A stretch of DNA of 64,000 nt from Prinia subflava (taxonomy: Eukaryota; Chordata; Aves; Passeriformes; Cisticolidae): contig NC_086253.1 of the NCBI RefSeq assembly GCF_021018805.1, positions 36,395,583-36,459,582 of the forward strand. Reading direction: 5' to 3'. The position numbers and the translations under genes are program-made. The notes under the pieces were generated by a model. The model saw nothing but the letters and a program-made list of their open reading frames with translations. It did not search any database and was not told the origin of the DNA. Positions 1 through 12,200 of this stretch are shown here, piece after piece (position 1 is the stretch's first letter; each line of letters opens with the position of its first letter).

Positions 1-119
1 TAGGACAGTGTCATATTTAAGCAATTCTGAGACCCTTGTTCTTGGAATATACTTTAGCCTCCCTCTTGCCTGCTGAAAGGGCAATGCATAAAAGCAGCCC
101 AGGATGTTTCTGGAGACTG

Positions 120-1446
120 TCAAAAGGACACTAATGAGGGTGCAATATATCTGAGTGAGAGAGTCCTCACAAATAAAGAGCTGGCCAAGAAGGCAATAAT
201 CAAAGACAGCCTTGGCTTGTAGCAACCATGAATTACTGAAGCTCATGTGAGGAATTGAAGTAGCAGAGTATCATCCTGCCCTTGAAAAGAGCCAACTTTG
301 ATTTAATTAGAGAACTGGTAAATGGAGTATTTTTGGAGTCAGACTGTGAATGCCAAGGGTAAATCATGCTTGACTAATCTGATCACAGTCTCTGATGAAA
401 TTACTAGGTTTGTGTATGAGAGCCCTCTCCTGGGATTTCTCCTGTTTTACTACAGTCAGATTGACACATTATTCTGAGTTGGAAGGGATCCACAAGGGTT
501 GTTGAGTCCATCTCTGAAGTGAATGACCCCTACAGGGATCAAACGCACAACCTTGGTGTTACTGTGCTCTAACCACCTTTTTATATCTTTGAGAGTTACA
601 GGAGAAGAGAGTACATGGTTGTGAGACAGAGCACACCCTCATGGTTTTCGTACAGCAAAAACTGGAGGTGTTGCTTTACAAAAACCAGTGGTGTGGGGGC
701 AGTGAAGCTGATAGACTGTTGCAGGTTTGCCATTCAGAGGGACTCAGGTACACTGGGAAAATGGACTGGCTGGAATCTGATAAGATGCAATAAAGACAAA
801 TGCAAGTCTTTAACCTGGGATGGAAGAGCTCCTTGCAATGATAGAGGCTGAGGCTCAGTGGTTGGGAAGCAGCCCTGTGGGAAAGGACTTAGGGTTCCTG
901 GTGGATGGTTAAGCTGAATATCAGCCAGTATTATACCCTGTCAGCCATGCAGGCTGAAAGCATCCTGGGCTCCCTCAAGAGGAGTGTGGCCAGTAATCAG
1001 AGCAAAGTGGTTGTCCTCTACTTGACTGTTAAACCACACATGGAATAGTGTGCTTGGTTTTCAGGAAAAAGAAAAAAAGCCAACATGAAAGATGTTAATA
1101 AACTTGACTGAGTCTAGCAGCGGGCCACTGAGATGGGTGAAACATCTGCCCAATTAGAAGGGTCTGAAAGGACTGGGCCAAACAGTGGTCTTCTACTTGG
1201 AGATTACTGCAGGTATGGGATCAGGCTTTTCACTGAGGTGCGTAGGCTTCGAACAAAAGACAGTGATCATATGTTGAAACAGAAGAGGCTTCCAAAGGAT
1301 ATAAGGAGGAAGATATATTTTCTATGGGGATGATTTAGCACTAGAACTAGTTTTGTAGAGAGACTGTGAACTTTTTTGTCTTTGGAAATTTGGGATATTG
1401 GACTAGATGGCTGTTGGGGACCTTTTCAATCTGTTATTCTAGGAGG
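120..1446 (+). mobile_element. Old CR1 LINE remnant (ORF2 3' part and tail)
   Basis: Sequence resembles the reverse-transcriptase and downstream part of avian CR1. Examples are the block around 345-410 ('gggtaaatcatgcttgacta') and the 'gcatcctgggctccctcaag' segment near 960-980, which is followed by a 'gtggccag' motif. The end at about 1395-1446 ('ggactagatggctg', then 'ttattcta') matches the CR1 3' terminus. The copy is heavily decayed, with stops throughout, and is interrupted by a second CR1 fragment of opposite orientation at about 468-590. It has no coding capacity left. Boundaries are approximate. The short ORFs at 615-851 and 1133-1333 are leftovers of this element. Confidence 0.7.
468..590 (-). 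mobile_element. CR1 3'-end fragment, nested
   Basis: The block starts 'attctgagttggaagggatc' and continues into a 'ttgttgagtccatctctg' motif. This is the reverse complement of the 3' end of avian CR1. It sits inside the larger + strand CR1 remnant, so it is probably a later insertion into that copy. Only about 120 bp are recognisable, as expected from 5' truncation during target-primed reverse transcription. Confidence 0.65.
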
Positions 1447-1480
1447 ATTAGAAAGTAACGAGTACTAGTTGGCCATAAGC

Positions 1481-1559
1481 AAGCAAACAAAACAACAAAA
1501 AAGAAATAACAACCCCCTCAAAAAAAAAACAAAAAACAAAGAAACAACAACAAAAAAAC

Positions 1560-1594
<35 letters not shown>

Positions 1595-1640
1595 AAACAA
1601 AAAAAAAAAAAAACCCCAAACAAACCCAAAAATCCCCCAC
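1481..1640 (+). repeat. A-rich low-complexity tract with (CA)n core
   Basis: About 160 bp are nearly all A and C on the + strand. They include a short CA run near 1560-1573 followed by about 40 bases that are almost pure A. The tract lies just after the CR1 remnant. ORFs read through it in both directions are artefacts of composition (K/T-rich on one strand, F-rich on the other). Confidence 0.85.
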
Positions 1641-3632
1641 ACATTCCCCCTTCCCAACCATGCTCATAAATCTGCATTTGGGAGATTTTAAAATGAAAAC
1701 TATATTTCCAAGTTTTTAACTCTTCCCTTACTTATCAAAAATATTTATATGGGACCCAGCAAGATATCAAAATCATGAAAAAGGGAGTCACTAATATACC
1801 TGTGATAAATCTGAAGTCATGAAAGATCACATATATAACTATATATTCATTTATGCCTTTTATACCTTTGCTGGATTTGACTACTCTGCATTGTCTTTTT
1901 AAGTTTTCTTTGAAAAAAAATCATAAGCAAGCTTTTTTTTTTTAATAATGTGCCATATTTTGTGTCTCACAATGCATTTTCTGACATCTGTTTCTATCTA
2001 GAATGGCTCATGCTTTCCGAAAACCAGATTAAGTATAAATCCTGAGGCAATCACTTCAAATATAATGGCAAATCAACATCTTTTTGATATACTATACCTT
2101 CTAATTCAGGATATGATACCATGTGTAACTTTTACCTTTTATTAACAGATGTAAGGCCTTTTTTCAGGAGCATTGCTATAGTCAGTTAACGACAGCGTTC
2201 TGTTTGGTTTTTCCCACAAGTTCTGTGGCTTTAAATTTGGAGGTACTGCTAAATAGGTATAATTCTGCCCGCTAGTGGTGTTTGCCTGACCTGGTTATCT
2301 CAATGAATTAATATGGGACTTTAGTGTTTACTAGCACTGGGCAAAGCTCTAGGAACTGAAGACTCATTGCTCCCTTTTCCATGTATTTCCTGCAGTTTCT
2401 CTGATTTTGTACTAATGTGATTACGATGTGATTCTTGTAGTAATTTTGTACAGGGAGAGTATCATGAAGTGTTGCTGTTTATATAAGGAACATCCTTGTG
2501 CTCTTCAAAACTACCTTCAAATGTGTTTAGCCCTATGAAGGATTACTTAGCCTTACCCTAAGAAGGGTGCTGAGTCTGGCAGCACTGGAGTCTGTGGGCA
2601 GAATCAGTAAGGACAAATAGCTTTTATAGTTGGAGCTGGGAGACTTTAATGTGTATGTCATTTGGTCTTAAAGATAGTGGTGAGAGGTTAAGGCTATTCA
2701 TGTAAGGAATGCTCTAAGGAAATGTTGGCATTGAGCTCAGGAAACCAGCCACATGTGGTTGCAAAGAATAGGAATCCATCCTTAAAAGCTGAGTATTTGT
2801 TGAAAATCTGAAAAAGGCTGAGAATGGAAAGCATGCATCTGGGCACTTCAGAGAATTGTTTTCTGTTCTGAGTGCAGGCTGCAAAGTACCATGACTTAGC
2901 ACAGGCTTTACTGAAAGAAGGTCAGAATAAGACACACAAGAATTTCAATTCACGGAAAACACATGGTTTTGAGTTCAGTTTAAAAACATGTACTTATTGG
3001 CTGGGTAACATGTACTTTGTTACCTTCCAAAATTTGGATTGTCCAGTTCCAATTCATTCTCCCCATGTGTGTGCTTCATGTTGCTTATGGAGAGGACAGT
3101 GAGATACACGTCTTTCATTTAAATTACAGCAGTCTAGACTTTGAGCTGCATCACTCTGCTGGGTTATTCAGCCTCCCTTGTTTGATGGGACAGAGTTCCA
3201 TGATACTGAAAAAGAATAAGAAGTCCTTATGCAAAGCCCGCAGGCTGACCTGTGCTGATCTGTACCTCATCTGGCAATTAGCTGTGCTCTTTACTGCGAC
3301 TGTATATGCCGGGGCAGAAAGAGTACCATGGTCAGGCTGGTGCTTGAGCCACAGAAGTTAACTACTGTTTCTACATAAGAGTCCAGCACCTGCTGACTGT
3401 GCAAGTGTCCTAAACTTATTGAGTTTGTATCCCTGTTTTGTCAGTGGGAATTGAATGCCCTTTTGCATTTAAAGTAAATAGCTGATAAAATCTTTTGACT
3501 AGCATGTGCCTTTCAAGCATGAAAAATACCAGTTTGTATGTCATTTGGCAGTGACTGTTTCGAACTCTCTTGGAACATAAGGTAACCTTGAAAGTGGACC
3601 CCATTAAACAGTATTCTTATCACTCGTGACTC

Positions 3633-3655
3633 GTGACTTCACTTAGTGAAGTCAC
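3633..3655. repeat. 23-bp palindrome, 11-bp arms
   Basis: The arms 'gtgacttcact' and 'agtgaagtcac' are perfect reverse complements around a single central T at 3644. A short direct repeat of CGTGACT lies just before it (about 3624-3637). No element is known here; it could form a small hairpin or bind a dimeric factor, but that is inference. Confidence 0.6.
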
Positions 3656-6600
3656 AGAAACTGCAGATCTTGAGCAGCAGTTTTATCTTGGCTGCTGCTT
3701 GCAACTCACTAGAGACTTTTTAACTAAATGAAAGTGCTTTACCCAGTGTGTCACTTCAGTTTATGCTTCTGATCCTGATGTAAGCAATTCTTCATTTTTT
3801 ATCTGCTGCTCAAGAAACCTTGTTCAAATTACAGTAACATATTATTAAAAGCGTGTATTGGCCTCTCATAAGACAAAAATCAGTCAGTTTCTCAGTCTGT
3901 GGCTCACAGTTGACATATTGCTCAAAAGTCAGAAACTAATATTTAGAATTGAAGCTAACAGAAACATATGAAGTTACCCAAAGACCCATATGAACTAAAG
4001 ACTGTGGGCCTGGGTAGAAAAAAAGTCTATAGATTTAAAAATCTAAATGTTTAACATAACAACAATACTGAGTGCTCACCAGCACATCTTTCTAATCAAC
4101 AGAAATAAAAAATAGTTAATTTTTTCTTGCCAATGCATTAAGGAGGCATATGTTTCTCAAACATAAGATTTTATTTTTCTACATCTCTATCAAAAGTATT
4201 GTGCTACGAAAATGGAGACAATATCACTGAGAACATGAATATAGATAGCATGACCTGAGATAGGATTACAAGTGTGAGGGAGTTCAGAGGGTGTGAGACA
4301 GTCATGTAATGATTTCCTGTGGTAAGACCAGTAAATGCTTGTTTCTACCTGGACAGCTTTGTTTGGGTTATTTTTGGTATTTTACTTGAAATGTTTGCAA
4401 TGGCAGAGGTTAAGTTTGTGTTGTAAAAATTCTTCCAGCATTAAATGTTTTTTTCTTTAATCCAGCAGACAGTTTAGAGTACAGGGGTCAGAGGGCTTGA
4501 GGTGGTTACATTTCCACAAAGATCTTGCATGGAGAGGGATTATTGACAAATGCCCATTTCCTAAAAATTTATCCTACAATTTTATGTGCAAATGCAACAG
4601 GGATTTAACATGTATCAATAAATCTGATTAGATTAAACTGTAGCCCCCTGAAGCTGCTTGGCTTCCTTGTGATACGACTTGCATGGGGACGTTACTGAGT
4701 TGTAAATTATATGTGCTGTCCTGTAGTTTCACTGATCTGTTTTTACTTTCCGGAGAATCCATGTGCCAGGCTTTACTCTGGGAGATGTTAGAAGTTCATC
4801 AAGGTTTTGACAAGTGTTGCACCAAATGTACCTCATGTCCATGGCATTTCTTAGGGAAGGAAAGGCTCCATCGAGGTGGGCTTGGTGCCCTGTAGGAGAG
4901 AGCAAACTCAAGCCCTCAGGCCCCTTGGTTATGGTCCACCCAATGTCAATGCTGCCCAGAGCAGGAAGAGAGCACACACTTGTTAGAGCGTTTTGTCAGT
5001 ACCCTCAGCTCCCATTTAATGTCTCTGAGGCATAATTACTGTTTTTGTTGCTTTAGCGGGTCCATCAGTTCAGAGAAACTTGCTTTTCTTGGATTTTGGA
5101 TATTTTGGATTTTAAAGACCTTTTTGTAATAATTTAAATTGTCAAACTATGTGTGCTTCCGCCCCTTGGAAAGGTTTTTGTGTAGTGTGATACTGCAGGT
5201 TGCATGCCCCGAGAGGTGACAAAAGGGGGTTTTTGTTTCTAAAGCAGCTGAGATGTGCTGGGCACAGCTCATGGTGTTTTGTTTTGTGCTGTTAGAATCA
5301 GGCACTTGAGTGAACTGTCTCGTCAGCGGTGTCTGGGTTTCCTCATGTGCTCAGTTTGGATGAGGAAGAGACCAGCAGGCCTGAGCTGACAACGCAGAAG
5401 CACCCTTGTCTTTCAGTTGTACAGCTGGTCTGATAAAAAGTGATGGCATGCACTTTGTCTAGATTGTAGTGTTTGCATAATGATGAAAAAATGTTTCATG
5501 AACATATGTTGTGGGGTAAACTAGGAAGACTGCAGGCAACCTGATGTAAACATGGAAAAAAAAATGTAATTGAGACTTAACCGCACAAACATGCTGTGGT
5601 AAGCAAAAATGTTTAGAGAAGCCAACTAAGGTTATTATGGGCATTGGTAAGATCGTGTAAAAATCACCAAATTGCTTGAATAAGGACCTGAAATGTAACT
5701 AAGAATTTAGGAGAAAGACTTTGGAGTAGGAAATATATGGTCTTTGTGTTTTGGCTGAATGGCTGATATAGTAGATAGGTCAGTAGGTTTAGAATGCAAA
5801 TTAGAATGCTTGAAATTAAAATTGCAACAGCAGTAAGACCAAGACAAGCTTCCAGGTGGCTATTTTTTAAAGTCCAACAGTGGTTGACCATGGAAGAGCC
5901 AAAAAAAGAAAAGGATAAAAAACAGAAACTGCATTTTAGGGCTGTGGAATGGTAAAAGTCTTTAAAAACTCAACATAATATTTAGGGCTAGTAAAACAAC
6001 AGATACTGTGACTGTAGGGACTGAAGCATATTACACCCAGTGATGTATAGATGCAGTAGTTAAGCCAGGAGGCTGAATCCTGTAATCCTCACTAAACAAA
6101 AATCCCATTGAAGTCGGTCGAAGATTTGCGTGAACAAGGAATGTATAACCAGGCAATTAGAGACAAAGTTGCAGCCTGACCTTGACTGAGCCTTTGTGCC
6201 TGTGATTAGCTGTACCCAGAGCATCTGGGCACATTTGTTTAAAGGCACAGTCAATTTTAATGACAGCTCAAAAAAGAAATACAATTATGCCATAGTTTAA
6301 GTTCTAATGGATCCAAATGACAAACGCAAATAACTGCAAAGAGACATATTAAGGCAACACTTCTGTAATCTTAGTCTTTTGAAACAGCAAGTTCTGTGTT
6401 CTTTGTTCCTTTCCTACTCAGGAAAAACAGAAATTTAATAGATACTGATCAAGTTTTGCCACTTATAATAGAGAGTGGCAGCTATTTGACTTTTCCTAAA
6501 GGTAAGAGAGCATGGGACATTGTTGTGTGAGGTATCAGAAAGGCCTCTAGTTCAATTAGTAAAAATATCTAATAGCATCATATATGTTTGTCAAGTAAAA

Positions 6601-8819
6601 TTAATAATTGCTCTCCATATTGTTTTAGAACTATTTCAGTATGAAAAAAAAAGTCCTTAAAATTCATCCATTTATGTTTTTCCTTCTTTTGTGGTTCTAG
6701 TTCAAACAAATTTGAAAATAAACAAAACACTTTCTTTTGAAGCAAAATTTAATTCAGCATACCAGAAATGTCATTCTCACTGCCAGTTACTCTAATGAGA
6801 CATGTGTTCCTTGTGTCTGAATGTACTTTGTTTGAAAAGAGCTGCTGTTAAAGCACTGAGAAAATTGCATTTCTCAGTAAAAGAAATATTAGAAGCGTGC
6901 AAGAACAAACAGAAGTTGTTTCATGGCCTGGTCCTGTAAATGGTGACCTCAGTGACTACAATGGGCTCTTGGTATTACAAAGTGTGTGTCCAAAATTCCA
7001 ATGTCCAGGACTGCAATCCTGTGAATACATGTGTGTGCTTTGAGATATGTGCAATAAGCTACTGGGGAAAAAAGTTAAAGGGATCCTTCTACTGCGTTAT
7101 TTTTGTGTGCACATGACTCCATCATGGTTTTATATGAAAACCATTATAAGTAATCTTTCCAGATTGTCTTTAGGAAGTAGTTTCATGTGCTTGGAAACTC
7201 ACTTCCTGAAAGGTTGCCAGTAGTGCTGGAGAATTTGAAAATTCTCTCTGCATAAGCTCTCCTGCTTTGACACTTTCTCCTGCTGATATCTTGAGAAAAC
7301 CTCTAGAAGGTTTGATTTTGAAGATGATGAAAATTATAAGATCTATTTTTTTTTCAGAAAGTCTAGAGACTTTTGTTGGGGTTTTTTTTCCTACTTTTTG
7401 TATTAGAATCTGTCACCTCATGTATACCTTTACTGCTGAAGAATAAAATCTCAGGGTGCTCCAAGTTGGAGACTGGGTTGTTGCATAGTCATAGAACTAA
7501 CCCACTTTAACTCCCTTATCTCTCCTGCCATTCCTGTGTTCATGTCACAAACCTGACTGGGTTCCTTTACCTGAAGTTCTTTTCAAGACTCTGTGACCAA
7601 GTGACTACAAAATGCAATGATAGAAACTCATTTCTTAATTAAGAAATTGTTTACTTCTAAGAGCAGATAAAAAGCTTAACATAAGTAAATATTTCAATAT
7701 AACAGTAAGGTTTCTGCCTATGCTTAGGTTAGTTTTAAACATCTTCCTTACATCTTTCCACAGACTTGGAATAACTAGAGCCTCTTTCTCCTTTCTCTTG
7801 CTCTCTGTATGTCTCCTTTTAATATATATAATCCATATAAATCTGCTTTATTTTTCATTAGTTTCTGGACCTGGACAAGAATAGAGGCAGTTCAGCAAGG
7901 TGGTATAGGACAAGTTTCAACTAAATGGCAATTATAGTAGATTTCAAGATGCACAGTTCCATCTTCCATCAGAGGTTATGGGTCTTCTTGCCATTCAATG
8001 GAAGTTGATACCTCAGGGCATACTTGCCATAACTTCATTCTGCAGTCAAGCCTCATTCAAAAGCTCTTCTGATAGCATACTGTGTTCAGCATTGGATTGC
8101 TCTGCCCTGTCAGTGTAAATTAGCATCTGTATTAATACTACTGATGTTCCTTGATCCTTTTTAAGTAAAACTGTTGTACAATACACTATTCAGAATAATG
8201 TAAGCCAAAAATAATGGGCAACATACATTTCTCCTGATTTAATTGCATGAAAGGGAATTGTGACCAAGTCTCAATTTACTTCTTGGATTTGCCATTCTCA
8301 AGGTTTCATTTGCCTTTCCCCATCTCTCATGACTTGCTGGCAAATCTCTAAATACCTGTCAGGTTTTACATGGTACAATAAGCTTTTTTCTTTAGTGATA
8401 CACAAGCAAGGTTTCTCTTTTTGTGATCAAAGACACTTTTATTTTTTTTTTTCAATTTTTTCCTCCCCACCATTCAGAACAGATGTGACAGCTCCACAGA
8501 ACTACTGATTTTTATACTGTAGTTTGCAATGAAGTAAGCCAATCAGGGAAAGCAAAAATGGAAAAAAAGGTATTACAAGCTCAGTGTCTAAACAAGTGGG
8601 TTTGCCTCTGCATAACTTATCTGTAACAGGTGTCAAATTGTGGTCCAAGTGATGTTTCACAACAGAATTGAGGGCAGGACAAATTTCCAACACAAATGAT
8701 CCGGTTAGGCACAAGCCAGTTCTGGGTAGCAGGTCCTCTGAATTGTATACCTACACAGGCTAAAAAAATTCAGATGAGATTTCTTTCTTTTGCCTGGATT
8801 AGCAAAGATCCTTTACATA

Positions 8820-8848
8820 AAATATTTAAATATTTAAATATTTAAATA
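8820..8848. repeat. Short AT tandem repeat (8-bp unit)
   Basis: Between three and four copies of the unit AAATATTT run in tandem in intron 1. The unit is self-complementary, so the run is also palindromic. This is a minor microsatellite with no known role. Confidence 0.8.
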
Positions 8849-8933
8849 GTAGCTTAATAACAAAAATAAAAGCTTCTTCTGGTATTTTTTATGAATGAAA
8901 TCTCACAACTTAACACCTTGGTTTCCAAAACCT

Positions 8934-9269
8934 GTCTGATACATTAGTCTGGGGTGTTACTTTGGCTTACTAAACAGACTTGCGTGAAATGAACTGAAAA
9001 ACCATGATGCTAAACAGCATAAACCAATAATAATTTAATTTTAATGCATGTACTTAGAAACCCTAACATTTAATAAAATGCACAGATTTCTGAGGCGTTA
9101 CGTTAGTCTGATATGTTAGTCTGGTGTGTTACTTTGGCTTATTAAACAGACTTGTGTCAAATGAACTGAAAAACCATGATGCTAAATAGCATAAACGAAT
9201 AATAATTTAATTTTAATGGCATGTACTTAGAAACCCTAACATTTCATAAAATGCACAGATTTCTGAGGC
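8934..9269 (+). repeat. Tandem segmental duplication, 172-bp period
   Basis: Copy 1 (8934-9096) and copy 2 (9106-9269) are about 163 and 164 bp and nearly identical. Both start 'gtctgata', share 'gttactttggctta' and 'aaaccatgatgctaaa', and end 'cacagatttctgaggc'. They differ by a handful of substitutions and a 1-bp insertion. They are joined by a 9-bp linker. This is a local duplication in VEGFC intron 1 and does not look like a known interspersed element. Confidence 0.92.
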
Positions 9270-12200
9270 CCTTTATGTGTTTCCTCTTTCATATATACAA
9301 AACTTTTCCGTAATAATTTAAAACTAAGATTTTGTAAATAACTTGCTCATTTTTCTTTAGTTTTTGTTGAATTTCATGTGTGTGTTTTGTGCATGGCTGA
9401 AATATTTTTTTAAAATAGTGACTAAGTAGGTGGTCTTGTAATTAATATTTCTATACAGCTCTGTAAACTGTACAAGATTTGTTTAACAAAACAGAAATCA
9501 TGTCCTTGTAGATTAAGACATTTGTTTAGGAATAAAGTTCAAGTTTGTCTTTGAAATTCAATGATCTAGTTTCATGGCCTGTGAAATTATTTGTTTTATG
9601 AACCATTTTAAAAGTATAACTAATTCAAGAAATATCTGTGACCTGTTGCTAAATATTTAGACCATCAATTAGTTATATTTGCTCAGTGTTTCAAATAGTG
9701 ATTTTAAAAACTTGGTGAAAAGGAAAGTTATTTAGTATTGAGAGAAATTATTCAACAATAAGACATGATGTGTTCATGTAATTTTCCCCTCCTGTAAATG
9801 ACTACATTTTCAAAAATTCAAGAATAAGCAAAGGTGTTGAATTGAAAACTAAATATCACAAGTGCAGTGAGAACTTATGTGTTCAGCATAACTCAGAAAT
9901 GTTCTTACAAATGTGCAATTTATTATTCCTGAACGATTGACCTGTAGAATAGACAATATGATGTAAAAACTACTTACTGCCTTCTTGAAGCCAGTCTCTT
10001 GATACACAGCCAGAACTCCTACTCACTGACTAATTAGGATCTGGGATGTATTCATGTAGCACAGGTACTGTGCTCAAGCAGTGTTTCAGAATGTGCTGGC
10101 ATTCAAAGTAAATTGAAGGGGTTGCCCTTTACATCTCCACTCAGTAACTCTCAATTTGATGCTGAGGAAGTTTTTAATTCTCACTGCTGGTGTTGCATTT
10201 GCTCCAGTGATGGCAGCTCATTGCAGTGCTACTATGTTAATAATTTTCTTCAAAGAAGACTCTGTATTTGTTTGATTTCTTTTTTTGATGAAGCTAATGG
10301 TAGTTAATAAAAGCAGTGCCAGTGCTTAGAACACTAAGCAAAGTTTGAGAATAAGCAACCTCCTTTGAAAGGCCTGGTGGTTTATTCTTTTGTACTGATT
10401 TTGATGGGATACATGTGACTGCTGAAAGGAAAACGAGATTGCAGGGTATTTTGAAAAACCAGCAATATTCAGACCATATTTTAAAAAAAGGCATTTTATC
10501 TTTTTCTGAGACATTAAGATCTTATAATGAGGAGGATTTCTAGTAGGAGTGCAAGTTTTTGTTTTTAGAATTGTGTGCTTTATTTTTGTCAATGTTAGTT
10601 AAAAATTGCTTAAAAGCATTCAAAATGAACACATTGTTTTTCTAATCTGTCAAATTCTACAGAACTCCCATGTGGCAGCAACCCAGGTATCTTGAAGACA
10701 GAGCACACACAGTCAGCACCAGAAGCTTTGTGGCTGCAGTGGCTGCGTGGCTGAGGGCACTGGCATTCTCATTCCGTTTGCTGTCTCCTTTCTGGCAGGG
10801 TTCTGTGTCTGTTAATCACCTTGATGTCCCAGCAATCATCACAGTGTTGTCCTTTATTGTCACTTTACAAGTGTTTTTTACTTACAAATGGCTTCCCCTT
10901 TCTTCTAGTCATGCATCTGGTCATGCATGGCGATCCACACATTTGTCACCACTGCTCACTGGAGCTGCTGATGACCAAGAAAATCATCAGTCTCGTCTGG
11001 TACAGATAGCACTGCCTGATGTCTCCAAGATTTAATCACATGTAAGCCTTTCAGCAGCAATAATCCAAATCCTTATTGATTCCAAATCTATCTGTAATGC
11101 TAGCTGGAAGCTTGAGTACAAGCCTTGGAATCAATTAAACAGTCCAGATGCAGCTGCACTTAGACAGCAAATGGTTATTCCTCGTGTTTGCAGCCTTTGA
11201 CCTTTTTGTGGTGCTTATCTAGTGAAAGCTCCTGAATAGTGAATTAAGTCTATTGATAATGGGTTTGATTTTTGTATTTTATTTTTCAATTACAATTTGC
11301 TGTACTCCTAGAAATAGTCTGCAGGGATTTAGGAACACCGAAGTGCTGCTTTGGAACAATGCAGATTTTAAAAATCAGGCTGAAGTGTGTGAGAACAAAA
11401 CCTTTCCTGTTACTATAATCTAGCTGTGAAATTGCTTCCAAAAAAAGTGCTGAGGTGCCACAAATCCTTGTTCTGAAAACTGCTCTCTGTTATAGTCAGG
11501 AATGGTATTAATTGCCCAAGTTTGTACAAACCTGTGAGAACTGGCTGTCCAAAATGAGTTTCTAAAGCAATCAGGCAGCAGCCTACAGAGTTCCTCTAGA
11601 AAGCAACTAGATTTTTTTTCTTTTATCTCTGCTTCCTAGGGAACTCAAACCCGGATTAAAAAATAAGGGGTATTTTCATAAGTAATTCCCATTGAATATA
11701 TCAAAGCGCTGGCATTTTTTTAGTGAAGGTTGAGAGCCACTGAGGAATGCAGGTACTTGTAGAATAGGTACCAGCCAAGAAGCATGTTTCAGGACCTCAG
11801 CAGCAGCTAAATGTTTGACTAAAGGACTTAAGTACCTTTGTGCAAATCTATAAACTTAGATATATATTCCAGCATTGTCTAAAAATATCTAAATAAAATA
11901 TTGCCCTAAAAATGCTGACGTGCATAAAATTGAATTTCTCTTAATATGGAAATTTTACATTACCTACTACCTCAGCCTAAATTCTTATAAACAGGAGGAG
12001 CGAGATTAAATAGTATAAGCCTAGGATGATTTTCTAGCAGTTTATGCATCTTCTTCTCAAAAATGGTAAAAACAAGAGAAAGAAGACGTGATACACAGTA
12101 TAGATGTGAAACTTCTGTAGTTAAGTTTATCCTCATAGCCAATGTCTTTTTCTTCCTTCTTAGCAAATTCTCTTTTGAATTTCTTCCCAAACTCATTTAT

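Noticed and set aside
1448..1677. F-rich and K-rich ORFs
   Set aside because: Translation of an A-rich low-complexity tract; no real coding signal.
7630..7647. 18-bp AT palindrome 'atttcttaattaagaaat'
   Set aside because: Expected by chance in AT-rich DNA of this length.
10670..11035. 121-codon ORF in intron 1
   Set aside because: No recognised domain, no splice signals fitting VEGFC and no promoter features; most likely chance in a slightly GC-richer patch.
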